Shown here piece by piece: positions 53,525 through 62,483 of a stretch of DNA of 64,000 nt. The first letter of the stretch is position 1. The number at the start of each line of letters is the position of its first letter. Source of the DNA: Bacteroidota bacterium. Its GTDB lineage: Bacteria; Bacteroidota; Bacteroidia; Flavobacteriales; Flavobacteriaceae. Below the pieces are notes generated by a model. The model did not search any database. It was not told where the DNA came from and saw only the letters and a list, made by a program, of their open reading frames with translations. A program made the translations under genes and the position numbers. The stretch covers positions 1 through 64,000 of the forward strand of contig JAEYTL010000023.1 of the NCBI GenBank assembly GCA_023434025.1. Reading direction: 5' to 3'.

Positions 53525-55423
53525 ATGAGTGACAACTTAAAACACGAATGCGGAATCGCTCTTTTGCGGTTAAAAAAACCGCTCCATTATTACAAAGAAA
53601 AATACGGAACCGCTTTCTACGGAATACAAAAAATGTATCTATTGATGGAAAAGCAGCACAACCGCGGACAAGATGGTGCCGGTTTTGCCAGTATTAAATT
53701 TGATATGGAACCCGGACAGCGTTACATCAGCCGGGTTCGTTCCAACAAATCGCAACCGATTCAGGATATTTTTGGCCAAATTAATGAGCGAATCAATGAT
53801 GACTTGGCGAACAATCCTGAATTTCAAAATGATGTGGATTGGCAGAAAGAAAATATTCCTTATATAGGCGAATTGTTTTTAGGGCATGTTCGTTACGGAA
53901 CGTTTGGAAAAAACAGTATAGAAAGTGTTCACCCGTTTTTACGTCAGAACAATTGGATGCACCGGAACTTAATTGTAGCCGGAAATTTCAACATGACCAA
54001 TGTAAAAGAACTTTTTGATAGTTTGGTCGAATTGGGGCAGCACCCAAAAGAATTGGCAGATACCGTTACTGTTATGGAAAAAATCGGTCACTTTTTAGAT
54101 GATGAAGTAACGGATTTGTATCAGGAATGTAAAAATAACGGCTTGTCTAAAAGAGAAGCTTCTCCGGTGATTGCCGAAAAATTAGATATAGCCAAAATTT
54201 TAAGAAAATCATCCAAAAACTGGGATGGTGGTTTTGCCATGGCAGGTTTATTGGGTCATGGTGATGCCTTTGTATTTCGTGATCCGGCCGGAATTCGTCC
54301 TGCATTTTTTTATGAAGACGATGAAATTGTGGTCGTTGCATCGGAAAGACCGGTTATTCAAACGGTTTTTAACGTTCCTTTTGAAAAAGTGCAGGAATTA
54401 GATCCCGGAAAAGCACTGATCGTAAAGAAAAACGGCAGTTTTTCGTTGGAACAAATTTTAGAACCCTTAGAAAAGAAAGCCTGTTCGTTTGAACGGATTT
54501 ATTTTTCCAGAGGTAGTGATGCTGAAATTTACAGAGAAAGGAAAATGCTCGGGAAATTGATTCTTCCCGCCGTGTTAGAAGCAATTGACAGTGATACAGA
54601 CCATACTGTTTTTTCCTATATTCCAAATACGGCAGAAACTTCTTTTTACGGAATGGTAGAAGCGGCTCAGGATTTTTTAAACCAGCGGAAAAACAAATAC
54701 ATCCTGGATAACCGTAAAACACTAACCAAAGAAAAATTAGAAGAAATACTCTCTGTTAAAATCAGAACCGAAAAAGTAGCGATTAAAGATGCTAAATTAC
54801 GAACGTTTATTACAGAAGACAGTAGTCGTGATGATTTGGTAGCACACGTCTATGATGTAACGTATGGGGTAATCAAGCCGGAAGATAATCTGGTGATTAT
54901 CGATGACAGTATAGTACGCGGAACTACGTTGAAGAAAAGTATTATCCGAATGATGGATCGGCTAAATCCGAAACGAATAGTCATTGTTTCTTCAGCTCCG
55001 CAGATTCGTTATCCGGATTGTTATGGAATCGATATGGCAAAATTAGAAGGATTAGTGGCGTTTAGAGCTGTTTTGGAATTATTGAAAGAAAACAATCAGT
55101 ATCATTTGGTTGATGAGGTTTATAAAAAATGTAAACTGCAGGAGAAATTTAAAGACGGAGAGATTATAAATTATGTTAAGGAAGTATATGCTCCCTTTAC
55201 CGACCGGCAGATATCAGATAAAATTGCGGAAATGTTAAGTTCATCCGATATTAAAGCAGAAGTAAAAATTATCTTTCAATCAGTAGATAATCTGCATATT
55301 GCCTGCCCGCAGAATTTGGGCGATTGGTATTTCACGGGAGATTACCCCACACCCGGCGGAAACCGAGTTGTAAACCGTGCTTTCATGAATTTTTATGAGG
55401 GGAAAGATGCACGGGCCTATTAA
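53525..55423 (+). CDS. Amidophosphoribosyltransferase-like protein (long PurF type)
   Basis: 632 aa, longer than the ~500 aa of classical PurF. The N-terminal class-II glutamine amidotransferase domain has its nucleophile at Cys9 after a short propeptide (MSDNLKHEC) and the motif RGQDGAGFAS. GHVRYGT and GIRPAFF follow. The phosphoribosyltransferase domain has the PRPP loop VIIDDSIVRGTT. Extra residues lie mainly in the linker and C-terminus. It could be the purine-pathway enzyme or a paralogue; a second PurF elsewhere in the genome would decide. Followed by the tandem small RNAs. Confidence 0.85.
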   Translation: MSDNLKHECGIALLRLKKPLHYYKEKYGTAFYGIQKMYLLMEKQHNRGQDGAGFASIKFDMEPGQRYISRVRSNKSQPIQDIFGQINERINDDLANNPEFQNDVDWQKENIPYIGELFLGHVRYGTFGKNSIESVHPFLRQNNWMHRNLIVAGNFNMTNVKELFDSLVELGQHPKELADTVTVMEKIGHFLDDEVTDLYQECKNNGLSKREASPVIAEKLDIAKILRKSSKNWDGGFAMAGLLGHGDAFVFRDPAGIRPAFFYEDDEIVVVASERPVIQTVFNVPFEKVQELDPGKALIVKKNGSFSLEQILEPLEKKACSFERIYFSRGSDAEIYRERKMLGKLILPAVLEAIDSDTDHTVFSYIPNTAETSFYGMVEAAQDFLNQRKNKYILDNRKTLTKEKLEEILSVKIRTEKVAIKDAKLRTFITEDSSRDDLVAHVYDVTYGVIKPEDNLVIIDDSIVRGTTLKKSIIRMMDRLNPKRIVIVSSAPQIRYPDCYGIDMAKLEGLVAFRAVLELLKENNQYHLVDEVYKKCKLQEKFKDGEIINYVKEVYAPFTDRQISDKIAEMLSSSDIKAEVKIIFQSVDNLHIACPQNLGDWYFTGDYPTPGGNRVVNRAFMNFYEGKDARAY

Positions 55424-55478
55424 AATAACACATCGATTTTTGCCTTTTAACGACTTTTGATGCATTTCATCTAATTTA

Positions 55479-55510
55479 TTTGTTAACAAAATAGTGTTAA
55501 TATACATTTG
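55479..55510 (+). promoter_or_regulatory. Promoter of small RNA copy A
   Basis: -33 TTTG at 55479-55482, 20-nt spacer, -7 TACATTTG at 55503-55510. Both elements and spacing match the Bacteroidota consensus. Confidence 0.7.
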
Positions 55511-55514
55511 TTTC

Positions 55515-55584
55515 ACCATAGCATTAGTAGGTTAAGTTTATGGTAGATTTGGGGCAAAAAGGGTACGCTATGCGTACCTTTTTT
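55515..55584 (+). ncRNA. Small RNA candidate, copy A (~70 nt)
   Basis: Starts about 5 nt after a consensus promoter. A 6-bp stem ACCATA (55515-55520) / TATGGT (55539-55544) closes an 18-nt loop. Next is an unpaired-looking GATTTGGGGCAAAAA stretch. A strong terminator hairpin GGTACGC (55562-55568) / GCGTACC (55572-55578) with six T ends it. The 30 nt at 55530-55559 are identical to copy B. No open reading frame fits. The family is not recognised. Confidence 0.75.
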
Positions 55585-55712
55585 ATTTTTATCACGGTTT
55601 AAAACACATTTGAAAACCATCAAAAAACCCGTATAACCATACAAAGTACCCTTTATTCCCTAATTGTTAAAATTTATTCTGCATTACAATAGTTTCTTAC
55701 TAAAAACCGTTG

Positions 55713-55720
55713 TACATTTG
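55713..55720 (+). promoter_or_regulatory. -7 element of small RNA copy B (TACATTTG)
   Basis: Same -7 octamer as copy A and nearly the same distance to the first stem. The -33 region is poor (TTT at 55693-55695), suggesting a weaker or activator-dependent promoter. Confidence 0.55.
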
Positions 55721-55725
55721 TAATT

Positions 55726-55793
55726 ACCATAGTACGCACGGTTAAGTTTATGGTAGATTTGGGGCAAAAGGGTGGAAGAAATTCCACCTTTTT
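55726..55793 (+). ncRNA. Small RNA candidate, copy B (~68 nt)
   Basis: Same plan as copy A, about 210 bases downstream: stem ACCATA (55726-55731) / TATGGT (55749-55754), the identical 30-nt core at 55740-55769, then a terminator of unrelated sequence, GGTGGAA (55771-55777) / TTCCACC (55782-55788) plus T5. Conservation of core and architecture, but not of terminator or flanks, argues for selected function. The 433 nt between the purF-like gene and sodA contain only these two units and the sodA terminator. Confidence 0.75.
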
Positions 55794-55801
55794 ATTTTGT
55801 C

Positions 55802-55838
55802 AAAAAAAGCGGCATCCGTTAGAATGCCGCTTTTTTTA
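55802..55838. terminator. Bidirectional terminator of sodA and backup for small RNA B
   Basis: Stem GCGGCAT (55809-55815) / ATGCCGC (55824-55830) flanked by seven A and seven T, so it works for sodA on the minus strand and for plus-strand read-through. Confidence 0.88.
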
Positions 55839-55856
55839 ATAAAAAAGTGTCTCTTT

Positions 55857-56462
55857 TTATTTTTCGTTAGCAAATCTTCTGGAAACTTCAGCCCAGTTAA
55901 TTACATTAAAGAAGGCCTCAATATAGTCCGGTCTTCGGTTTTGATAGTGCAGGTAATAAGCGTGTTCCCAAACATCCATGGCCAAGATTGGCGTTCCGCC
56001 GCAACCAACGCCGGGCATCAAAGGGTTATCTTGATTAGGTGTTCCGCAAATTTCTAATTTACCGTCTTTTACACATAAAAAAGCCCAGCCTGAACCAAAT
56101 TGTGTAGCTCCGGCTTTTGAAAATCTAGCTTTAAATTCAGCAAAAGTACCAAAATCTCTTTCGATGGCTTCCGCTAATTCCCCGGTTGGTTCCCCGCCTC
56201 CGTTAGGCGACATGACGGTCCAAAACAGGTTGTGGTTATAAAAACCACCGCCATTGTTGCGAACCGCCGCATTGGTTTTGTCTAAATTGATTAAAATGTT
56301 TTCAATGGTTTTGCCTTCCATGTCGGTGCCCTCAATGGCTGCGTTCAGGTTGTTGGTATAGGCAGCATGATGTTTAGAATGATGTATTTCCATGGTTCTG
56401 GCATCAATATGTGGCTCTAATGCATCGTATGCATAAGGTAATTTTGGTAATTCAAATGGCAT
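55857..56462 (-). CDS. sodA: Superoxide dismutase (Mn/Fe type, Mn-like)
   Basis: 201 aa from ATG 56462 (MPFELPKLPYAYDALEPHID). Converts superoxide to H2O2 and O2. Metal ligands: His in EIHHSKHHAAY, His in GGGFYNHNLFW, and Asp plus His in DVWEHAYYLHYQ. The GGG before NH and QFGSGWAFL favour manganese or cambialistic use over strict iron. No signal peptide, so cytoplasmic. Confidence 0.95.
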   Translation of the reverse strand: MPFELPKLPYAYDALEPHIDARTMEIHHSKHHAAYTNNLNAAIEGTDMEGKTIENILINLDKTNAAVRNNGGGFYNHNLFWTVMSPNGGGEPTGELAEAIERDFGTFAEFKARFSKAGATQFGSGWAFLCVKDGKLEICGTPNQDNPLMPGVGCGGTPILAMDVWEHAYYLHYQNRRPDYIEAFFNVINWAEVSRRFANEK

Positions 56463-56496
56463 AATCTTAAATTTTAGGTTTAACAATAAGGAGCAT

Positions 56497-56504
56497 CAAA
56501 TTTA
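56497..56504 (-). promoter_or_regulatory. Candidate -7 element (TAAATTTG) of sodA
   Basis: TAnnTTTG match on the minus strand, 34 nt before ATG 56462. Confidence 0.4.
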
Positions 56505-56567
56505 ATCAATTAACTTTGGAAAAGGAAATTCTATTTTGTTATTGTTATATTAATTTAAATTATAGTC

Positions 56568-59500
56568 TTGAAAAGACCCGCTTTTTCCATTTATGATGCT
56601 TCTGCCGGTTCCGGTAAAACCTTTACATTGGTAAAGGAATACCTGAAAATCATCCTTAGTTCCAAAAAGGAAGATGCTTATAAAAATATTTTGGCCATTA
56701 CGTTTACCAATAAAGCGGTAGGTGAAATGAAATCCAGGGTAGTTGAAACACTGTCGCAGTTTGCTGCCGATGAACCAAATGCAAAAGCGATGGCGGTGAT
56801 GGATACGCTTGTTCAGGAAACCGGGATGTCATTTCAGGAGATTAAACAAAAAGCAAAGATGATTATTCGGAATATCATTCACAATTATGCCGCATTTGAT
56901 ATTTCAACCATTGATAAGTTTACCCATCGGGTAATACGCACTTTTGCTCATGATCTGAATCTGCCAACTACTTTTGAGGTTTCACTGGAAACGGACAACC
57001 TGTTGCAGGAAGCCACCGATGCGATTATTGCACAAGCCGGTAACGATGAAATGCTGACGCGGTTACTGGTTGATTTTACATTAGAAAAAACAGATGACGA
57101 TAAATCCTGGGATGTAACCAGAGACATCAAAGAAATTTCGAAACTGCTAACCAATGAAAACAACCGAAATGAAATAACTTATTTTAAAGACAAACAAATT
57201 CAGGAATTTATTGGGCTGAAGGAAGATGTGCTACAAAAAATCAGATTAATAGAAAAAGCATGTTCAGAAGCCGGACAAAAGGCTATGCAGCTCATTAATA
57301 ATCATCAACTGGATGCTAAATCGTTTAACAGAGGGACGGTTTTTAATTATTTTATGAAAATTGCACAAGGTGAAATCATCAGCAATGCCAAAATTGAAGC
57401 GTATTTAGCAGAAGGAAACCGTTACGCTAAATCCATTCCCGAGCCTCAAAAGAAAGCGGTGGATTTAATCTCGGCAGAACTATTGCACTACTTCAATCTG
57501 ATTCATTCCTTTGCCAAAGAATATATGTTGTACCTGGCTTTTTTAAAAAATATTACTCCTTTATCTCTTTTAAACCGAGTGAGTCAGGAGTTGAATAAAA
57601 TTCAGGAAGAGCAGCATATTTTATCCATTTCAGAATTTAATACCATTATTCACAATGAAATCCAGAACCAGCCGGCTCCATTTATATATGAACGGATGGG
57701 TGAACGGTACAGGCATTTTTTTATTGATGAATTTCAGGATACCTCACAAATGCAGTGGGAAAACCTGATTCCGTTAATTGGGAATGCACTGGCGAGTGAA
57801 GATTTAGACCAGGAGCGGGGTTCTCTGATGATAGTAGGTGACCCCAAGCAATCAATTTACCGTTGGCGAGGCGGCAAAGCAGAGCAGTTCATCGGGTTAA
57901 GTAAGGACGAAAATCCATTTGTAAACAAAGACAAAATGCTTTTCCATCTTGACACCAATTGGCGTAGTTACAGTCAGATTATCGATTTTAACAACCGCTT
58001 TTTTGCGTTCCTGTCAGGGGCTTTTACCCATCCGGATTATAAGGATTTATATCAGAACCACAGTTTTCAAAAGGAGAATGATAAAAAAGGAGGCTATGTA
58101 AAACTTTCATTTATTCCCTCCGGGACAGACGGGGAACAAGAAATGGAAAAGGAGGATTACTATCTGCAGGCCGTTCTTCAAACGATAGAAAGCTTAAAGA
58201 TAAAGGGTTTTTCTTATCGCGATATGGTTATCCTTACCCGAAAAAAGGAACCGGGAGTTAAAATAGCTGCGTTTTTAACAGAAAACAGCATCCCGATAGT
58301 TTCTTCAGAATCACTTTTGCTTCAAAATTCTTCCGATGTGAATTTGATTATTACGTTTCTGCGGTTTTTGAAAAACGGGTCAGATAAAGAAGCCAAAGCA
58401 CATTTTTTGTATTATGTTGCTAAAAACCTGCAACAAGAAATACCAACCCATGATTTTGTGGTAAAAGGAATGGCATTTGCAACAGAAAGTGAATTGGAGG
58501 CCTGGCTGATGTTGTTGGATTTGTCTTTTTCGTTTCAGCAGATCCGCAAAAAGCCGCTTTATGAAGCGGTTGAAATCATTATTCGCATATTCATCAGGCC
58601 CAAAGAATCAAACGCCTATATTCAGGATTTTCTGGATAGGGTTTTAGATCGGGACTGTAAAAACCAATCCGGTATTTCTGATTTTTTGGATTATTGGGAC
58701 AACAATAGTACTAAGTTCAGCATTCCGTCGCCCGAAGGCAACAATGCCATACGGATTATGACAATTCACAAGTCAAAAGGATTAGAGTTTCCTGTGGTTA
58801 TTTTTCCGTTTGCCGAAGAAAGTTATGCCAGCTCTATCAAAGATAAATTGTGGATTGAGCCTGAATCGGATGTAATCGGATTGCCTAAAGTTTTACTTGA
58901 TAACACCAAAAGTGTAGAAGAATTCGGTGCATCGGCAGCAACGGTTTATCAACAGAAAAAAGAAGAAGAATTGTTAGACAATATAAACATTCTTTATGTA
59001 GCACTCACACGGGCAGAAGAGCAACTTCATATTATTTCAAGTATGAACCTGACTTCCAAGGGTGAAATATCAGTCAATAACATGTCTGCTTTTTTTCTTA
59101 CTTTTTTAAAAGAAAAAGGGTTATTTGATTCTCAAAAAAGAGTTTATGAATGGGGAAGTGCTGATCGGGTTTCTTCCGAAAGTAAAAAAGCTCCGGAATT
59201 AATACCAATTGTATTAGCAGAAAAAAGCCTTAATCCGGATTCCATCAAAATTGCTCAACGCGAAAGCCTTATGTGGGGAACTCATCAGCAAAAAGCTATT
59301 GAATACGGTAATGTGATACACGAAATATTATCGTATGTTCAAACTAAAAGCGATGTGGATGCAGCTGTTGCAACAGGGTTGGAGAACGGAATCATTACGT
59401 TGAACCAAAAAGAAGCGGTTTTGTCAATAATTAAACAGATTTGTTTACACCCGCAATTGTCAATTTATTTTGACGAATCCAATAAAATACTGAATGAACA

Positions 59501-59720
59501 GATTATTCTGCGGAAAAATGATACAGTAGTCAAGCCGGACCGGGTTGTTTTAAACCAACAAAATCAGGCAATGTTATTAGACTATAAAACGGGAGAACCA
59601 CATGTTAAACATCATAAACAATTGGAGATGTATGAATCTGCTTTGCAAAATATGGGCCTGGCAGTCGTTAAAAAAACATTGGTTTATGTTGGTGAAACAT
59701 TGGAAATAGTAACTTTGTAA
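56568..59720 (+). CDS. RecB/AddA-like helicase-nuclease
   Basis: 1050 aa. UvrD/Rep-type superfamily-1 helicase: Walker A ASAGSGKT at residues 11-18, FIDEFQDTSQMQW (motif II), GDPKQSIYRWRGG (motif III), TIHKSKGLEFPVV (motif V) and ALTRAEEQL (motif VI). A C-terminal PD-(D/E)XK nuclease has VVKPDRVV and LLDYKTGE. With the AddB-like gene at 62.5 kb it should form an AddAB-type complex for double-strand-break resection. The start appears to be TTG at 56568, which puts the Walker motif close to the N-terminus as expected. Confidence 0.9.
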   Translation: MKRPAFSIYDASAGSGKTFTLVKEYLKIILSSKKEDAYKNILAITFTNKAVGEMKSRVVETLSQFAADEPNAKAMAVMDTLVQETGMSFQEIKQKAKMIIRNIIHNYAAFDISTIDKFTHRVIRTFAHDLNLPTTFEVSLETDNLLQEATDAIIAQAGNDEMLTRLLVDFTLEKTDDDKSWDVTRDIKEISKLLTNENNRNEITYFKDKQIQEFIGLKEDVLQKIRLIEKACSEAGQKAMQLINNHQLDAKSFNRGTVFNYFMKIAQGEIISNAKIEAYLAEGNRYAKSIPEPQKKAVDLISAELLHYFNLIHSFAKEYMLYLAFLKNITPLSLLNRVSQELNKIQEEQHILSISEFNTIIHNEIQNQPAPFIYERMGERYRHFFIDEFQDTSQMQWENLIPLIGNALASEDLDQERGSLMIVGDPKQSIYRWRGGKAEQFIGLSKDENPFVNKDKMLFHLDTNWRSYSQIIDFNNRFFAFLSGAFTHPDYKDLYQNHSFQKENDKKGGYVKLSFIPSGTDGEQEMEKEDYYLQAVLQTIESLKIKGFSYRDMVILTRKKEPGVKIAAFLTENSIPIVSSESLLLQNSSDVNLIITFLRFLKNGSDKEAKAHFLYYVAKNLQQEIPTHDFVVKGMAFATESELEAWLMLLDLSFSFQQIRKKPLYEAVEIIIRIFIRPKESNAYIQDFLDRVLDRDCKNQSGISDFLDYWDNNSTKFSIPSPEGNNAIRIMTIHKSKGLEFPVVIFPFAEESYASSIKDKLWIEPESDVIGLPKVLLDNTKSVEEFGASAATVYQQKKEEELLDNINILYVALTRAEEQLHIISSMNLTSKGEISVNNMSAFFLTFLKEKGLFDSQKRVYEWGSADRVSSESKKAPELIPIVLAEKSLNPDSIKIAQRESLMWGTHQQKAIEYGNVIHEILSYVQTKSDVDAAVATGLENGIITLNQKEAVLSIIKQICLHPQLSIYFDESNKILNEQIILRKNDTVVKPDRVVLNQQNQAMLLDYKTGEPHVKHHKQLEMYESALQNMGLAVVKKTLVYVGETLEIVTL

Positions 59721-59734
59721 AAAATAAAAGCAAC

Positions 59735-60928
59735 ATGTACGGTAAAATACAACAACATTTACAAAACGAATTAGAGACAATTCAACAAAACGGATTATTT
59801 AAAAAAGAGCGAATCATTACTTCGCCGCAAGGGGCAGAAATTACTATTTCTACCGGAGAAAAAGTATTGAACTTTTGTGCAAATAATTATTTGGGGCTTT
59901 CTTCGCATCCCGAAGTGGTTCAGGCTGCCAAAGATGCATTAGATTCACATGGTTTCGGAATGTCGTCTGTGCGTTTTATTTGCGGAACACAAGATATTCA
60001 CAAACAGTTGGAGCAGAAAATCGCTCAATTCTACGGAACAGAAGACACCATTTTGTACGCAGCTGCTTTTGATGCTAACGGAGGAGTTTTTGAACCGTTG
60101 CTGGGCGAAGAAGATGCAATTATTTCCGATAGCCTAAACCACGCTTCTATTATCGACGGTGTTCGGTTGTGTAAAGCAGCCCGTTATCGGTATGAAAACA
60201 GTAACATGGAAGATCTGGAACAGCAACTTATTAAAGCAAATGAAGCAGGAAGACGTTTCAAATTAATTGTAACCGATGGTGTCTTTTCAATGGATGGTTT
60301 AGTTGCCCCGTTGGATAAAATCTGTGATTTGGCCGACAAATATGATGCCATGGTGATGGTAGATGAATGCCACGCGGCCGGATTTATTGGGGCAACAGGC
60401 AAAGGTACATTGGAAGCGAAACGTGTGATGGGTCGTGTAGATATTATTACCGGAACCCTCGGCAAAGCATTGGGCGGAGCAATGGGCGGCTATACCACAG
60501 CGAAAAAAGAAGTTATCGAAATACTGAGACAGCGTTCCCGTCCGTATTTGTTTTCAAACTCTTTGGCTCCTTCCATAGTAGGAGCTTCTCTTAAAGTTTT
60601 TGAGTTGTTGGAAAAAGACTCTTCTCTTCGCGATCAACTGGAATGGAATACCAATTATTTTAAGAAAGGAATGAAAGACGCAGGGTTTGATATTATTGAT
60701 GGCGACTCAGCCATCGTGCCCGTAATGCTTTATGATGCAAAATTATCGCAGGTTATGGCTGATGAGTTGTTGAAAAAAGGGGTGTATGTAATTGGCTTCT
60801 TTTTTCCTGTCGTTCCAAAAGATAAAGCAAGAATTCGGGTGCAGCTTTCAGCGGCTCATACCAAAGAACACCTTGATGTAGCCATCGATGCTTTCGTACA
60901 AGTGGGTAGGTCATTGAATGTTATATAG
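59735..60928 (+). CDS. kbl: Glycine C-acetyltransferase (2-amino-3-ketobutyrate CoA ligase)
   Basis: 397 aa. PLP-dependent alpha-oxoamine synthase that splits 2-amino-3-oxobutyrate with CoA into glycine and acetyl-CoA. FCANNYLGLSSHPEV, MVDECHAAGFIGATGKG and the PLP Lys244 in TGTLGKALGGAMGGY are characteristic of Kbl. It acts directly after the threonine dehydrogenase at 9.0 kb. It is 14 nt after the helicase-nuclease gene and probably reads from that transcript. Confidence 0.94.
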   Translation: MYGKIQQHLQNELETIQQNGLFKKERIITSPQGAEITISTGEKVLNFCANNYLGLSSHPEVVQAAKDALDSHGFGMSSVRFICGTQDIHKQLEQKIAQFYGTEDTILYAAAFDANGGVFEPLLGEEDAIISDSLNHASIIDGVRLCKAARYRYENSNMEDLEQQLIKANEAGRRFKLIVTDGVFSMDGLVAPLDKICDLADKYDAMVMVDECHAAGFIGATGKGTLEAKRVMGRVDIITGTLGKALGGAMGGYTTAKKEVIEILRQRSRPYLFSNSLAPSIVGASLKVFELLEKDSSLRDQLEWNTNYFKKGMKDAGFDIIDGDSAIVPVMLYDAKLSQVMADELLKKGVYVIGFFFPVVPKDKARIRVQLSAAHTKEHLDVAIDAFVQVGRSLNVI

Positions 60929-60956
60929 TTTTCTTATTAATATTTTTAACGTTAAG

Positions 60957-60988
60957 TTTTGTAGTTAGCAGAAAACAACTTATTTTTG
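60957..60988 (+). promoter_or_regulatory. Promoter of the OmpA-family gene
   Basis: -33 TTTTG (60957-60961), 19-nt spacer, -7 TATTTTTG (60981-60988). Good consensus match, suitable for an abundant envelope protein. Confidence 0.65.
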
Positions 60989-61027
60989 CATCAATTAACA
61001 ATGTATTGTAATCAAAACAAATCAAGT

Positions 61028-62419
61028 ATGAAACATCTTAACAAATTAGTTGTCGCTATCTTTATGTTTGCAGGACTAAGTTCTCAGGCTCAGGACAGCA
61101 ATAACCCATGGGCAATCTCTTTTGGAGCAAATGCCGTTGACGGAGGTAGAGTTAGTGCTGCCGAGAGTGTTAAAAATCAGTTTTCTGAATATTTTAATGC
61201 AAAAGATTATTGGAACATTGTTCCTTCGGTATCTTACTTAACAGTAACAAGACACGTAGGTGACAATTTCTCTTTTGGAGTAACCGGATCTTTTAACAAA
61301 ATTGACAAGTTTGTATCTGAAAAATCACCCTTGAATAATGGGGATTATGTAGTTACAGATATCGATGAAATGTACTATGCTATTGACGGTAACATCAACT
61401 ATAGCGTTGGTACTTTTTTCAAATTTCTTGAGCCTGTTTTACACGTTGGTGGAGGTTACACTTTCTTGGGAGATAACAGTGCCGGTACAGTTAACGGAGG
61501 TTTAGGATTTAATTTCTGGTTTTCAGAAGTAGTTGGTTTATCTGTTAAATCTACTTACAAACATTCATTTGAAGATGACAGAACCGTTATGCCTGCTCAT
61601 TTACAGCACTTTGCCGGTCTTACGTTCAAATTTGGCGGTAAAGATACAGATGGAGATGGAATTTATGATAAAGATGATGCTTGTCCGGATGTGTTTGGTT
61701 TAAAACAATTCAACGGGTGTCCTGATACAGATGGAGACGGAATCATTGACAGCGAAGATGCTTGTCCTGAAACATTTGGTTTAGCTGAATTCCAAGGTTG
61801 TCCTGATACAGACGGAGACGGTGTGCCGGATAAAGATGATGAGTGTCCGGAAGTAGCCGGTTTAAAATCGTTGAAAGGTTGTCCTGATACAGACGGAGAC
61901 GGAATCGCTGATAAAGATGATGCTTGTCCAAATGAAAAAGGACCAAAAGAAAACAAAGGATGTCCATGGCCAGACAGAGATGGTGACGGAGTTCTTGATA
62001 AAGATGACAAATGTCCGGATGTAAAAGGACCTGCTTCTAACCATGGTTGTCCGGAAGTTTCTGAAGAAGTAGTTAAACAATTGAATGATTTTGCTAAATC
62101 AATCTTATTTGATACAGGTAAATCTACAATCAAACAAGTTTCTTTCGGAACATTGGCATCTATCAAAAATGTAATGAATGAGTATCCTCATGCAAGATTC
62201 AGAATTGAAGGACACACAGACAGCACAGGTTCATTGGCTACTAACGAAAGACTTTCTAAAGAAAGAGCAGCGGCTGTTAAAGATTACTTAATCGCTAATG
62301 GTGTTGATGCTTCAAGATTAGAGTCTGAAGGATTTGGTCCATCCAGACCAGTTGCTGATAACAAGACAGCTGCCGGTAGAGCTCAAAACAGAAGAACAGA
62401 AGTTGTTGTTATAAAATAA
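61028..62419 (+). CDS. OmpA family outer-membrane protein with TSP3 repeats
   Basis: 463 aa from ATG 61028 (MKHLNK); an earlier start at 60986 lies at the promoter's end. A signal peptide ends at SSQAQ. An 8-strand-like beta-barrel covers about residues 22-205. Five Ca2+-binding TSP3-type repeats follow, and a peptidoglycan-binding OmpA domain forms the last ~115 residues (ILFDTGKSTIKQ, RIEGHTDSTGS, AQNRRTEVVV). It links outer membrane and cell wall. It has its own promoter and a strong terminator, suggesting high expression. Confidence 0.95.
   Translation: MKHLNKLVVAIFMFAGLSSQAQDSNNPWAISFGANAVDGGRVSAAESVKNQFSEYFNAKDYWNIVPSVSYLTVTRHVGDNFSFGVTGSFNKIDKFVSEKSPLNNGDYVVTDIDEMYYAIDGNINYSVGTFFKFLEPVLHVGGGYTFLGDNSAGTVNGGLGFNFWFSEVVGLSVKSTYKHSFEDDRTVMPAHLQHFAGLTFKFGGKDTDGDGIYDKDDACPDVFGLKQFNGCPDTDGDGIIDSEDACPETFGLAEFQGCPDTDGDGVPDKDDECPEVAGLKSLKGCPDTDGDGIADKDDACPNEKGPKENKGCPWPDRDGDGVLDKDDKCPDVKGPASNHGCPEVSEEVVKQLNDFAKSILFDTGKSTIKQVSFGTLASIKNVMNEYPHARFRIEGHTDSTGSLATNERLSKERAAAVKDYLIANGVDASRLESEGFGPSRPVADNKTAAGRAQNRRTEVVVIK
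61643..62053 (+). repeat. Five in-frame 27-residue TSP3 calcium-binding repeats
   Basis: Each unit reads DxDGDGxxDxxDxCP plus a variable stretch ending GCP, with two Cys per unit. The nucleotide repeats of ~81 bp diverge moderately, and the fourth-to-fifth junction has two extra codons (WP). They form the periplasmic linker of the OmpA protein. Confidence 0.9.
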
Positions 62420-62441
62420 TTTCTTTTCAAAATAAATAATG

Positions 62442-62471
62442 AAACGCTCCGATTTATCGGAGCGTTTTTTT
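62442..62471 (+). terminator. Rho-independent terminator of the OmpA gene
   Basis: 11-bp stem AAACGCTCCGA (62442-62452) / TCGGAGCGTTT (62457-62467) with a 4-nt loop and a T-run to 62471. It ends only 12 bases before the next start codon. Confidence 0.92.
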
Positions 62472-62483
62472 ATTTTTATAACC

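Noticed and set aside
55571..55738. 7-nt complementarity between the copy A terminator arm (TGCGTAC) and the copy B loop (GTACGCA)
   Set aside because: Short enough to occur by chance and it involves a terminator stem that would already be paired; not claimed as an interaction.
61663..62166. Long minus-strand open frame rich in Ser-Pro-Gly repeats
   Set aside because: It is the antisense shadow of the TSP3 repeats of the OmpA gene; its repetitiveness comes from the calcium-binding repeats on the plus strand.
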